DNA from: Gordoniibacillus chartarius
Lineage (GTDB): Bacteria > Bacillota > Bacilli > Paenibacillales > NBRC-103111
Assembly: GCF_042432825.1 (NCBI RefSeq)
Contig: NZ_JBHLWN010000024.1
Location: forward strand, 46,258 to 110,257
Direction: 5' to 3'
DNA: 64,000 nt
Numbering within the stretch: the stretch's first letter is position 1; each line of letters begins with the position of its first letter. The position numbers were made by a program, and so were the translations under genes. A model generated the notes under the pieces. It was given only the letters and a program-made list of their open reading frames with translations. It was not told where the DNA came from and made no database searches. Positions 17,484-26,018 of the stretch are shown piece by piece.

Positions 17484-18689
17484 ATGCGGAGCTTATGGAA
17501 TGCTTATATAGATGAAGATTTGCGCATCGAGCCCTCGGGCGGCGGGGGGCTGCAGGGCATGACGTTTGCGGTCAAGGACGTGTTTGCGGTAAAGGGGCAT
17601 GCGAATGCCGCCGGAAACCCGGCTTGGCTCGCTACGCATCAGCCCGCTGCGCAGCATGCGGATGCCGTGGAACGGCTGCTCTCTGTAGGGGCGAGACTAG
17701 AGGGCGCGACGCATACCGACGAGCTGATGTTCAGCCTGAACGGGGAAAACTTCCATTACGGAACGCCGGTCAATCCGAATGCACCCGGCTGCATTCCGGG
17801 AGGCTCCTCCAGCGGCTCCGCCGTAGCGGTAGCGGCCGGTCTGGCGGATTTCGCGCTAGGCACGGATACCGGCGGTTCGGTACGAATTCCGTCGGCTTAC
17901 TGCGGGGTATTCGGTATGCGGCCGACCCATGGCTCCGTTTCCATGGAAGGGGTAATCCCGCTGGCTCCGAGCTTCGATACCGTGGGCTGGATGGCCAGAG
18001 ACGGGGATGTGCTGTGGGAAGTTGGGAAAACGCTGCTTGATTGCAGTGTGGTTCAATCTGGCGGTGCGGACGGCGGTTTCCGTCGTCTGCTTGTAGCGTC
18101 GGAAGCCTGGCGCTCGGCGGATCGTCCTTACCGGGAGGCGCTGCAGCTGCCGCTGCGGGTGCTCGAATCGGAGCTGGTTTGCCGTCCTGTCGAGCTGGCT
18201 CCGGAAGGCCTGCCGCAGTGGGTTCAGACGTTTCGGACGCTGCAGGGCTACGAAATCTGGTCTGTGCACGGCGAGTGGATACGCAGGCACCAGCCGCAGT
18301 TCGGTCCGGGTATTGCCGAAAGATTTGCATGGGCCGGGACGCTTCGCAAGGAGGATTACGTGCGGATGCTCCCTGTTCGTCAGGCGATCAAGGAGTCGTT
18401 GACCCGGCTCCTCGGAACGGATGGGCTGCTGGTCCTCCCTACGGCCCCATGCACCGCTCCGAGGAGCGGGCTTGCCAGCGAAGTGACCGAGAGCACCCGC
18501 GCCAAAGTGATGCAGCTTTCCTGCATCGCCGGCTTGGCCGGGCTGCCGCAGGTGACGGTTCCTATTGCCGGGCGGGACGGATTGCCGGTCGGGTTGTCTT
18601 TCATTGCCGGACCTTATCAAGATCTGAAGCTGCTCGGCTGGATCCGGGAGGCGGCAAGGAGCTTTGCGGCCATATTTGCAGTGCAGTAG
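17484..18689 (+). CDS. Amidase-signature family hydrolase
   Basis: 401 residues. The Ser-cisSer-Lys triad is present: Lys in FAVKDVF, the serines in GGSSSGSAV, and the glycine-rich TDTGGSVRIPSAYCG. It is shorter than typical GatA-like amidases (about 470) and lacks the C-terminal domain of allophanate hydrolase. In Klebsiella an amidase of this family (HpxY, with HpxX) acts on oxalurate; in triazine degraders related AtzE/AtzF act on carboxybiuret and allophanate. An oxalurate or ureide amide is therefore a reasonable guess. AGGAGG lies 8 bases before the start. Confidence 0.8.
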   Translation: MRSLWNAYIDEDLRIEPSGGGGLQGMTFAVKDVFAVKGHANAAGNPAWLATHQPAAQHADAVERLLSVGARLEGATHTDELMFSLNGENFHYGTPVNPNAPGCIPGGSSSGSAVAVAAGLADFALGTDTGGSVRIPSAYCGVFGMRPTHGSVSMEGVIPLAPSFDTVGWMARDGDVLWEVGKTLLDCSVVQSGGADGGFRRLLVASEAWRSADRPYREALQLPLRVLESELVCRPVELAPEGLPQWVQTFRTLQGYEIWSVHGEWIRRHQPQFGPGIAERFAWAGTLRKEDYVRMLPVRQAIKESLTRLLGTDGLLVLPTAPCTAPRSGLASEVTESTRAKVMQLSCIAGLAGLPQVTVPIAGRDGLPVGLSFIAGPYQDLKLLGWIREAARSFAAIFAVQ

Positions 18690-18730
18690 GGAGCGGTTAA
18701 GGATGAATACCTTCGTAAAGGAACATGCCT

Positions 18731-19549
18731 ATGTTTACAAGATATGACGGTGCCGCTTGGGAACGGCGTTTCTTGCCGAGATTGACCAGCAAGCAAATCG
18801 CAGAGCTGCCGAAGGATGGGGTGCTGACGGTGCTGCCGGTCGGCGCCGTGGAGCAGCATGGTGCCCATCTGCCGGTCATGACCGACGCGCTCATCGGTGA
18901 AGCGACGCTGACCCAGGCGCTGGAGCTGCTCCCCGAGGAGATGCCGGTCTGGCTGCTGCCGCCTATCGCTTATGGCAAAAGCAATGAACATATGGGGCTG
19001 CCGGGGACGATATCGCTTTCCGCTGCAACGCTGCAGGGCTTGGTGATGGATATTGCCGAAAGCTTACAGCTCAGCGGCTTCCGCAAGCTTCTCCTGTTCA
19101 ATACGCACGGCGGGAATGTCGACTTGCTGAACGTCGTCTCGAGGGAAATCCGATTGAAGTTCGGCATGACGGTGTTTTATTTGTCTCCCTCGGGGCTAGG
19201 GGGAGCCGATGGAATCATCGATCCCGAGGAGCTGGAATACGGCATACACGGAGGAGAGTACGAAACCTCCATTGTGCAAGCGATCAAACCGGGCTGGGTG
19301 CAGGAGCAATATGTGACTGCGGAGCTGCCGCAAATCAAGGGGCGGCAATTTGTGACGCTGGAGGGCCGCATTCGCTTCGCGTGGCATATGACCGACATTT
19401 CCGCAAGCGGCATATGCGGCGATGCAACGAAGGCGAGCGCCGGCAAAGGGAGGGTGATCCAGGACCGGATCTCAACGGTCCTGGCGCAGGTGCTCGTTGA
19501 AATGTGCGAGTTCCATCCTGACGAGGTCAGGGGGCTTGGCCGGGGATGA
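18731..19549 (+). CDS. Creatininase-family amidohydrolase
   Basis: 272 residues. Metal ligands typical of the family are seen in VGAVEQHGAHLPVMTD, FNTHGGN and GIHGGEYETS. The family hydrolyses cyclic amides and formamides: creatinine, archaeal formylamino-pyrimidine intermediates, mycofactocin precursor peptides. The start at 18731 is nine bases after AAAGGA; an ATG six bases upstream is too close to it. The stop overlaps the following gene by four bases. Ring opening of a lactam in a heterocycle pathway fits, but the substrate is unknown. Confidence 0.82.
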   Translation: MFTRYDGAAWERRFLPRLTSKQIAELPKDGVLTVLPVGAVEQHGAHLPVMTDALIGEATLTQALELLPEEMPVWLLPPIAYGKSNEHMGLPGTISLSAATLQGLVMDIAESLQLSGFRKLLLFNTHGGNVDLLNVVSREIRLKFGMTVFYLSPSGLGGADGIIDPEELEYGIHGGEYETSIVQAIKPGWVQEQYVTAELPQIKGRQFVTLEGRIRFAWHMTDISASGICGDATKASAGKGRVIQDRISTVLAQVLVEMCEFHPDEVRGLGRG

Positions 19550-20415
19550 AGCTGGCGACGATTTCTTTAGGCCGCGGAGAGGAGGCGGCGATCGTTACGT
19601 CCGGCGGGCTTGCGCCGATCCGCCGGATCAACGAGGCTGCAGGTGCCGGATGGAGCACCGAGATGCTGGGGCTGCTGACGGGAGGCGAGCACGAGAGGCT
19701 TCAGGCATGGTGCCGGGGCTCCGGGCGGGAGCTGCTGAATCGGCTGACGGAGGTTCCGCTGGCGGAGGCGGTTTACCGGCCGCTATACCGCAGGCCCCGC
19801 AAAATATGGGGGATCGGCGCCAACTATGCCGCGAAGGCCGGAGCGATGCAGGTGATCCCGCCGGAGGCGGAGCCGATCTGCTTCATGAAGCCGGATACGA
19901 GCTTGATCGGACCGGGCGACAGCATCGTTCTGCCCCGGGGACAGGGGCGGATCACGGCGGAAGCCGAGCTCGGCATCGTGATCGGCCGCGCCTGCAAAAA
20001 CGTAAGCGAACGTGAGGCCCGGGAGGTGGTGGCCGGGTTTACGCCGACGCTCGACATGACGGCGCAGGATATACATGCGCGAAATCCGAGGTTTTTGGGA
20101 AGGGCCAAGTGCTTTGATACGTTCTTCAGCTTCGGTCCTCATCTGATGACGTGGGATGAGCTGAATGATCCGGATGCGTTACAGGTGCAGACCGTTTTGA
20201 ATGGAAAAGTTGTACATCGTGCCGAAGCGGGCGAAATGACGTACTCGCCGTGGCTGATCGTCTCCTATTTTTCGAAAATGATGACGCTGCTGCCGGGCGA
20301 TGTCATTATGACCGGGACGCCCGGCTCGGTTGAGCTGGCCGACGGGGATACGGTCGAATGCCGGCTGGGCGATTTCACCGCATTGGTCAATCCGGTGCGG
20401 GCGGAACGCGAATGA
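19546..20415 (+). CDS. Fumarylacetoacetate hydrolase-family protein
   Basis: 289 residues. A short N-terminal domain is followed by the FAH fold with acidic metal ligands in ITAEAELGIVIGR and TLDMTAQD, and the conserved GDVIMTGTPGSV near the end. The family covers C-C hydrolases, decarboxylases and tautomerases; some bacterial ureidoglycolate lyases are also FAH-fold, which would release urea and glyoxylate here. It is translationally coupled to the creatininase-like gene. The specific reaction is not settled. Confidence 0.8.
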   Translation: MKLATISLGRGEEAAIVTSGGLAPIRRINEAAGAGWSTEMLGLLTGGEHERLQAWCRGSGRELLNRLTEVPLAEAVYRPLYRRPRKIWGIGANYAAKAGAMQVIPPEAEPICFMKPDTSLIGPGDSIVLPRGQGRITAEAELGIVIGRACKNVSEREAREVVAGFTPTLDMTAQDIHARNPRFLGRAKCFDTFFSFGPHLMTWDELNDPDALQVQTVLNGKVVHRAEAGEMTYSPWLIVSYFSKMMTLLPGDVIMTGTPGSVELADGDTVECRLGDFTALVNPVRAERE

Positions 20416-20460
20416 ATCATGGATGAAGCATGATGGAATATAACCGGTTAAGGCGGGTGG

Positions 20461-21786
20461 ATGATCATGGCGTTATCGTGGAAGAGCTTTATGGAAAGGG
20501 ACTTGGCGGGCAAGGCGTTGTATACGGACGAGGCCACCGTAGAGAAGTTGTCGAAGGACTTCTATTGGTATTCGCCGGTGCTGGACAGGAAGCTGAAGGA
20601 TAAACGCGGCGATGCAGTCGTCGTGCCCCGGGATGAAGCGGAAGTGGCGGACGTGCTTGCCTTTGCCTACCGCCATCGCGTGCCGGTGACCGTGCGGGGT
20701 GCCGGTACGGGCAATTATGGCCAGGCGGTTCCTCTGGACGGCGGTATCGTGCTGGACGTCAGTGAAATGGATCGAATTCTCGAGATCGGCGACGGGTATG
20801 CCCGCGTTCAGTGCGGCGTCAAGCTGGGCGTATTGGACAAGAAGGCGCGTGAGCTCGGTCAAGAGCTGCGGATCTATCCCAGCACCTACGCAAAAGCGAC
20901 GGTCGGCGGCTTCGTGTGCGGGGGATCGGGAGGGATAGGCTCGGTAACATGGGGCAATCTGTGGGACGGCAACGTAATTTCCGCAGTGGTCTATTCGATG
21001 GAGGAGCGTCCGCAGCGCCTGGTCGTTTCCGGCGATCTGCTCGTGGACTACATTCATAATTACGGAACGACGGGGATCATGACGGAAGTGACCCTTGCGC
21101 TGGCGCCGAGAACGGAATGGATGCAGGTTGTCGTCGAGTTCGAGGATTTCGAGGCGTCCGTACGATTCGGCGAGGCTTTGGCCCGCAGGACGGATATTTC
21201 CAAACGGCTGGTGACTCCCATCGAATGGCCGCTGCCCTCCTTCTTCAAGCCGATCGGGAAGGTGCTGAGTCCGGATAAATCGGTTGTTTTTACGGAGATA
21301 GCGGACGGTCTGCTGACCGAAGTTACCGCGCTGGCCGCCGAATTCGGAGGGCGGCCCGGACATGTCATACCTGCGGAGAGGTATCGCAAGACGATCGGCT
21401 TATCCGATTTTACGTGGAATCACACGACGCTATGGGCGCTGAAATCGGATCCGGCGTATACGTATTTGCAAGCGGGTTTCGACCCCGACCGGTACATCGA
21501 GCAGCTGCGGACGCTGAAAGGGAAATTCGGGAGCGAGCTGCTGATGCACTTTGAGTGGGTGCTGTCCGGAGGGCAGCTGCTGCCGAATGCGCTGCCGGTT
21601 GTCCGGTTCGAATCGGAGGAGCGGCTGTACCGCATTATCGAGACGTGCCGTTCGATCGGCGTGGAAATTTACGATCCCCATACGTGGTCGCTCGACAACG
21701 GCGGGCGCGGCGCCGTGCCGAGCATGCAGGCCCGCAAGAGGATGAACGATCCGCTCGGGCTCTTGAATCCTGGGAAAATCGGCTGA
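20461..21786 (+). CDS. FAD-binding oxidoreductase (GlcD/VAO type)
   Basis: 441 residues. The PCMH-type FAD domain covers about the first 220 residues, with VPVTVRGAGTGNYGQAVPL, GVKLGVLDKKARE and TVGGFVCGGSGGIGS. The C-terminal half is the substrate-binding cap. Family members oxidise 2-hydroxy acids or amines, passing electrons to quinone or oxygen. An oxidant for a hydroxy-ureide such as ureidoglycolate, giving oxalurate, is conceivable. The first ATG is at 20461 and a second two codons later, with GGCGGGTGG before them. The gene sits between FAH-like and 8-oxoguanine deaminase-like genes. Confidence 0.78.
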   Translation: MIMALSWKSFMERDLAGKALYTDEATVEKLSKDFYWYSPVLDRKLKDKRGDAVVVPRDEAEVADVLAFAYRHRVPVTVRGAGTGNYGQAVPLDGGIVLDVSEMDRILEIGDGYARVQCGVKLGVLDKKARELGQELRIYPSTYAKATVGGFVCGGSGGIGSVTWGNLWDGNVISAVVYSMEERPQRLVVSGDLLVDYIHNYGTTGIMTEVTLALAPRTEWMQVVVEFEDFEASVRFGEALARRTDISKRLVTPIEWPLPSFFKPIGKVLSPDKSVVFTEIADGLLTEVTALAAEFGGRPGHVIPAERYRKTIGLSDFTWNHTTLWALKSDPAYTYLQAGFDPDRYIEQLRTLKGKFGSELLMHFEWVLSGGQLLPNALPVVRFESEERLYRIIETCRSIGVEIYDPHTWSLDNGGRGAVPSMQARKRMNDPLGLLNPGKIG

Positions 21787-21822
21787 ATCCAATCATGCTA
21801 AGCTGCAGGAAGAAGGGGAGCC

Positions 21823-23250
21823 ATGGGTACATTACTAATTAAAAATGCCAGATCCATCGTGACCATGGATGAGGAGAGGCGAGTCATTCCGGGCGGCAGC
21901 TTGTATGCAATCGGACAGGAAATCGTCGCCATCGGCACGGATTTGCCCTACAAGGATGCCGACACGGTGATTGATGCGGCGGGGATGATCGTCTATCCGG
22001 GCTTGATCAATACGCATCATCATCTGTTTCAAACGTTAACCCGCAATTTGCCGCTCGCTCAAGATTGTACGCTGTTCGACTGGCTGTGCACCTTATACGA
22101 TATTTGGCGCAATCTGCGTGCGGAGGATATTTATATCAGCGCGGCGGTCGGGTTGGGAGAGCTGCTCAAAACGGGCTGCACGACGGCGGCCGACCACTTC
22201 TACTGCTTCCCGAACGGGGCGTCGGACGAATTGATCGACGAGGAGATTCGGGCTGCTGCGGAGCTGGGCATCCGATTTTACCCGACTCGCGGCTCGATGA
22301 CGTTGGGTCGGTCCCGGGGCGGTCTTCCTCCGGATGAAATTTGCCAAAGCGACGAGGTTGTGCTGAAGGATACGCAGCGGGTCATCGAGACGTACCACAG
22401 CGACGACAAGTTCGCGATGGTGCGCGTCGGCGTAGCTCCCTGCGCGCCGTTCAACGTGACGAGCGAGCTGCTGAAGGAATCGGCGGCGATGGCGCGGAGC
22501 TACAAGGTGCGGATGCATACGCATTTGGCCGAGACGATCGACGAGGAGCAGTACTGCCTGGAAAGGTTCGGCATGCGGCCGCTGGACTATATGGAGCAGC
22601 GCGGCTGGGTCGGCGACGATGTCTGGTTTGCCCACGGCATCCATTTCAACGACGACGAAATCCGGTTGCTCGGCTCGCATTCGTGCGGTATTGCCCATTG
22701 TGCGACGAGCAACATGAAGCTGTCCTCCGGCGTGTTCCCTGTCCACCGCATGCTGGATGCCGGCGTTCGGGTAGGGCTCGGTGTAGACGGCTCGGCTTCC
22801 AATGACGGCTCGAACATGTTGGCCGAAGCGCGGGTGAGCTACTTGCTGCACAAGCTCGCGCACGGTCCGAATTCGCTGCGGGCGGAGGAGGTGCTCGCGC
22901 TGGCGACTCGGGGATCGGCTTCCGTGCTCGGGTGGGAGGATGCGATCGGTTCGCTGGAGGTTGGCAAGGCTGCCGATCTGTTTATGATCGATACGCGCAG
23001 GATGGAATTCGCGGGTGCGCTGTTTGACGACGCTGCGCTTCCGATTATCGTCGGGATGTCGCGGCCGGTGGATATGACCGTCGTGGGCGGAAAAGTTGTT
23101 GTGCGGGACGGCAAGCTGACGAATGTGGATGAAACGAGGGTGGCGGCGGAGGCGCAAGCCGCGGCGGCCAGACTGCTGAACGAAGCGACGCTGCGGACGA
23201 AAATCAATTACCGGATGGCGCGGCAGGCGGGGCAGCGCATCGCAAGATGA
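21823..23250 (+). CDS. 8-oxoguanine deaminase-like amidohydrolase
   Basis: 475 residues of the TrzN/AtzA/guanine-deaminase branch of amidohydrolases. Motifs in order: NTHHHLFQTLTRNLPLAQD, MHTHLAET, FAHGIH and GLGVDGSASND. The H-H-H-L-F-Q-T-L-T-R-N run followed by LFDWL is characteristic, as I recall, of 8-oxoguanine deaminases, which convert 8-oxoguanine to urate and ammonia. The location just before the xanthine dehydrogenase genes, with urate oxidase downstream, supports this, because the product would enter the same pathway. Isoxanthopterin-type deaminases are the closest alternative. Preceded by GGGGAG. Confidence 0.72.
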   Translation: MGTLLIKNARSIVTMDEERRVIPGGSLYAIGQEIVAIGTDLPYKDADTVIDAAGMIVYPGLINTHHHLFQTLTRNLPLAQDCTLFDWLCTLYDIWRNLRAEDIYISAAVGLGELLKTGCTTAADHFYCFPNGASDELIDEEIRAAAELGIRFYPTRGSMTLGRSRGGLPPDEICQSDEVVLKDTQRVIETYHSDDKFAMVRVGVAPCAPFNVTSELLKESAAMARSYKVRMHTHLAETIDEEQYCLERFGMRPLDYMEQRGWVGDDVWFAHGIHFNDDEIRLLGSHSCGIAHCATSNMKLSSGVFPVHRMLDAGVRVGLGVDGSASNDGSNMLAEARVSYLLHKLAHGPNSLRAEEVLALATRGSASVLGWEDAIGSLEVGKAADLFMIDTRRMEFAGALFDDAALPIIVGMSRPVDMTVVGGKVVVRDGKLTNVDETRVAAEAQAAAARLLNEATLRTKINYRMARQAGQRIAR

Positions 23251-23318
23251 ATGAAAGGCCGGGGGCGACCGATACGCTTCCCGGCTTTAAGTCTACCTGG
23301 GGATAAGGGGGCGGGCAT

Positions 23319-24272
23319 ATGGACATGGAGAATATTGCGGCATATGCGGGGCGCGAAGAGGCCGGCGCGGTACTGGCTACCGTCATTTCGGTTCAGGGGC
23401 ATGCGTATCGGAAGGAAGGGGCGTTTATGCTGCTGGCGGAGGACGGCCGCCGCATCGGAAGCGTCAGTCCCGGCTGTCTCGAGGCGGATCTGCAGGCCAG
23501 AGTGGCCGAAATTGTGCGCAATGGTGTGTACGAGGTCGCGGAGTACAACTTGAGTCCCGAAGAGGACGCGATTTGGGGTGAGGCGATCGGATGCGGCGGG
23601 GCGATCCGTATATTGCTGGAGCCGCTAACGGCTTCGATGCGACGGGTGTTGATTGAGATCGGCCGCAGAATCGGAGGCGGCGAGACGGTTTGGCTCGAAC
23701 GGCACGCGGCAGGCGGGGCGCTGCATTACTGCCTGGAAGATCAGCCTGTTCTCCGCGGCGGCAAGGTGCCGTTCTATGTTTCGTGCTATGCACCGCGGCC
23801 CAGGCTTATTATTTTCGGGGCGGGCGAAGAGGCGGCGGCGGTTAACGGGCTGGCGCAGAGCATCGGCTTTCGCGCGGTAATCGCCGACTGGCGCCCCGGC
23901 TTGTGCCGGGAAGAACGGTTCCCGCAGGCGGAGATCATCGTCGGGGAGCCGGAGTATGTTGTGCGCCGGTTGAAAGTGAATGGCGGGGATTTTGTTATGA
24001 TAGCGAGCCATCACCTCCGCCGGGACCATGATATGTTCACCCGTCTGCTGCCGTTATCCCCTGCTTATCTAGGCATCGTCGGATCCGCCAAGCGGGTAAA
24101 GCTGCTGCTCGGCGAAGCTCCGGTACCGCCCTTCGTTAAAGCGCCGATCGGGCTGCCGATCGGTGCGGAAGGCGCGGCCGAAATCGCCGTCAGTGTGGCC
24201 GCCGAACTGGTTGCCTGGAAGAAACGGCTGCGGACCGCACAGGTTGTACAGCCGGGGAGGAAGGAAGCATGA
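23319..24272 (+). CDS. pucA: XdhC/CoxI-family xanthine dehydrogenase maturation protein
   Basis: 317 residues. The N-terminal XdhC domain shows VISVQGHAYRKEGAFML and the cysteine in SPGCLEADL, followed by GCGGAIRILLEP. The C-terminal Rossmann domain shows RLIIFGAGEEAAAV and IVGSAKR. XdhC proteins bind molybdenum cofactor, help its sulfuration and insert it into xanthine dehydrogenase. It overlaps the next gene by four bases. In B. subtilis the counterpart is PucA, also encoded next to the PucB nucleotidyltransferase. Confidence 0.87.
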   Translation: MDMENIAAYAGREEAGAVLATVISVQGHAYRKEGAFMLLAEDGRRIGSVSPGCLEADLQARVAEIVRNGVYEVAEYNLSPEEDAIWGEAIGCGGAIRILLEPLTASMRRVLIEIGRRIGGGETVWLERHAAGGALHYCLEDQPVLRGGKVPFYVSCYAPRPRLIIFGAGEEAAAVNGLAQSIGFRAVIADWRPGLCREERFPQAEIIVGEPEYVVRRLKVNGGDFVMIASHHLRRDHDMFTRLLPLSPAYLGIVGSAKRVKLLLGEAPVPPFVKAPIGLPIGAEGAAEIAVSVAAELVAWKKRLRTAQVVQPGRKEA

Positions 24273-24928
24273 AGATCGCCGGAATCTATATGGCGGCGGG
24301 GGCAGGGCGGCGGATGGGGGAGCACAAGCCTTCGATCCCGCTGCTGCCCGGGGTGTCTATGGGCGGAATGGGGCTCAAGACGCTGCTCGGCGCCGGTCTG
24401 GCTGCGGTTTCGGTCGTCGTGCGGGCGGGAGACGATTTGGAGTGGCTGCCGGACGAGTTGCGCAGTTCGCGCGAAGCGGGAGATGGCGCGTTCCGAATCA
24501 CCGTGTGCGGCGATTCGGCGATGGGGATGTCTTTCTCGTTGAAATGCGGTCTTCGCAGCGTCATGCCGTTCCGTCCTGATGCGGTAGTCGTGATGCTGGC
24601 GGATCAGCCGTTCGTCTCCGGCGGGCTGGTAAAGCGGATTGTGCGCATGTGGCGGCAATATCCGCATCTCGATTACGTTGCCGCCGGTCATGGAGAAGCT
24701 TTGCTGCCTCCCGTGCTGCTGGCCGGGTCGATGTTTCCGGCGCTGCTGCGGCTTAAGGGCGATCAGGGGGCGAGGCGGCTGCTTGCGAGTGAACGGTACT
24801 CCGGGGCGGCGGTCCGGGTGTCGGGCGGCGATGAAGTGATGGATGTGGATGCTCCGGGCGATTTGGATCGGGCGAGACGGTACGCCGGACAGTGCAGGTA
24901 CGTCCATGACAGTAAATATGACATGTAA
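24269..24928 (+). CDS. pucB: Molybdenum cofactor nucleotidyltransferase (MobA/MocA-like)
   Basis: 219 residues. The nucleotide-binding start AAGAGRRMGEHKPSIPL and the metal-binding VVVMLADQPF identify a MobA-like NTP transferase. Such proteins add CMP or GMP to molybdopterin for hydroxylases of the xanthine dehydrogenase family. DQGARRLL in the C-terminal half is also typical. Coupled to pucA by a four-base overlap. Last gene before the 160-base gap that contains an internal promoter. Confidence 0.85.
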   Translation: MKIAGIYMAAGAGRRMGEHKPSIPLLPGVSMGGMGLKTLLGAGLAAVSVVVRAGDDLEWLPDELRSSREAGDGAFRITVCGDSAMGMSFSLKCGLRSVMPFRPDAVVVMLADQPFVSGGLVKRIVRMWRQYPHLDYVAAGHGEALLPPVLLAGSMFPALLRLKGDQGARRLLASERYSGAAVRVSGGDEVMDVDAPGDLDRARRYAGQCRYVHDSKYDM

Positions 24929-24992
24929 TTTCGTCCCTCAGTGCGTGATGCACAAAAACCGATCGTTTTCATTGGTGTGCGGCACAAATGTA

Positions 24993-25009
24993 TGTTATGT
25001 TTGTTTACC
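24993..25009. promoter_or_regulatory. TnrA/GlnR-like operator before the xanthine dehydrogenase genes
   Basis: TGTTATGTTTGTTTACC matches TGTNA-N7-TNACA except for its last base. It overlaps the -35 element of the promoter at 25004-25032. The overlap favours repression over activation. Weaker than the other three sites in the region. Confidence 0.4.
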
Positions 25010-25032
25010 TTAAAGTTACGTCTGAGTATAGT
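25004..25032 (+). promoter_or_regulatory. Sigma-A promoter for the pucC-E/urate genes
   Basis: TTTACC, a 17-base spacer and TATAGT give a good sigma-A promoter, 57 bases ahead of the pucC start. It would allow the downstream genes to be transcribed apart from the transporter and hydrolase block. Confidence 0.55.
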
Positions 25033-25088
25033 TGGATTAATCGATTGATCATGATTTCGAAATAGGCATAGAGGGAGGGCGGCGGTAC

Positions 25089-26018
25089 ATGGCGGAACGA
25101 ATCGGGAAGGAGTTGGCGCATCCGGCCGTATGGCACCCGAAAGACGCAGCGGAGGCGAGACGGCTGAGAATGTCGCTCGGCAGCCGCAGCCTCTATGTTG
25201 CCGGCGGCACGCTGCTCAGAACGCAATGGGAAGCGGAGCTTCGGAAGATGCCCGAGCATGTGATCGACCTTGGCTCCGTTCGGGAGCTTCGTGAAATTGC
25301 GGAGGACGGCTGTGTACTTAAGCTCGGGTCGCAAACGACACTAGCCGAATGCCGCAGCAGTATGCTGCTTATGCAGGATTTTCCGCTGCTGGCAGAGGCG
25401 GCCCGCGCTATTGCAGCGCCTTCGGTGCGCAATCTGGCCTCGCTTGGAGGGAATGTCGTATCCTGTGTCGGCGATACGATTCCGGCCTTGCTGATCTACG
25501 AAGCCGAGCTATTGTGGCTGGGGAACGACGGATGGCAAATCGAGCCCATCGGTATGTGGCTGGATCAGATGCAGCAGCAGGGGGATGCGGACATGGATCG
25601 GCTGCTTGTATCCGTCAGACTGCCGATCGATGCCGGCATGGGACACGCCGGACGACGTTTCGGCTGCTATCATAAGGTGGGCCGGCGGGAGGCGTTCACT
25701 CCTTCCGTAGTAACGGTTGCGATTCGAGGAAGTGTGAGCGGTGAGGGGAAGCTTTGCGGCCTGCGAGCAGCAGCCGGCGGCGGACAAACGATCCCTCGGC
25801 GGCTCGTTGAGCTGGAGGAGCAGCTCGAAGGGGCGGCGCCCGGGGAGGCGGCTCTTGCTGCGGCATACGAGACGGTGATGAAAAGCTTTGACCCGAAAGG
25901 AGATGCCTTCGCTTCGGCGGAATACCGCCGGGTCACGGCGGCGAACTTGATTACGGCGGCGTTGTGGCAGGCGGCGCAAAGCGGGCACGCGGGAACGGAG
26001 GTGACGCCATGCTGCTGA
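25089..26018 (+). CDS. pucC: Xanthine dehydrogenase FAD-binding subunit
   Basis: 309 residues. The FAD domain shows LYVAGGTLL, the helix region APSVRNLASLGGNVVSCV, and a CO-dehydrogenase-flavoprotein C-terminal domain. It transfers electrons from the iron-sulfur clusters to NAD+ in the oxidation of hypoxanthine and xanthine to urate. The final 10 bases overlap the molybdenum-subunit gene. The ATG lies after GGAGGGCGGCGGTAC. Confidence 0.9.
   Translation: MAERIGKELAHPAVWHPKDAAEARRLRMSLGSRSLYVAGGTLLRTQWEAELRKMPEHVIDLGSVRELREIAEDGCVLKLGSQTTLAECRSSMLLMQDFPLLAEAARAIAAPSVRNLASLGGNVVSCVGDTIPALLIYEAELLWLGNDGWQIEPIGMWLDQMQQQGDADMDRLLVSVRLPIDAGMGHAGRRFGCYHKVGRREAFTPSVVTVAIRGSVSGEGKLCGLRAAAGGGQTIPRRLVELEEQLEGAAPGEAALAAAYETVMKSFDPKGDAFASAEYRRVTAANLITAALWQAAQSGHAGTEVTPCC

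Noticed and set aside
24929..25088. Purine or xanthine riboswitch before the xanthine dehydrogenase genes
   Set aside because: The conserved junction sequences of the purine aptamer are absent, and a promoter plus nitrogen-type operator explain the gap.
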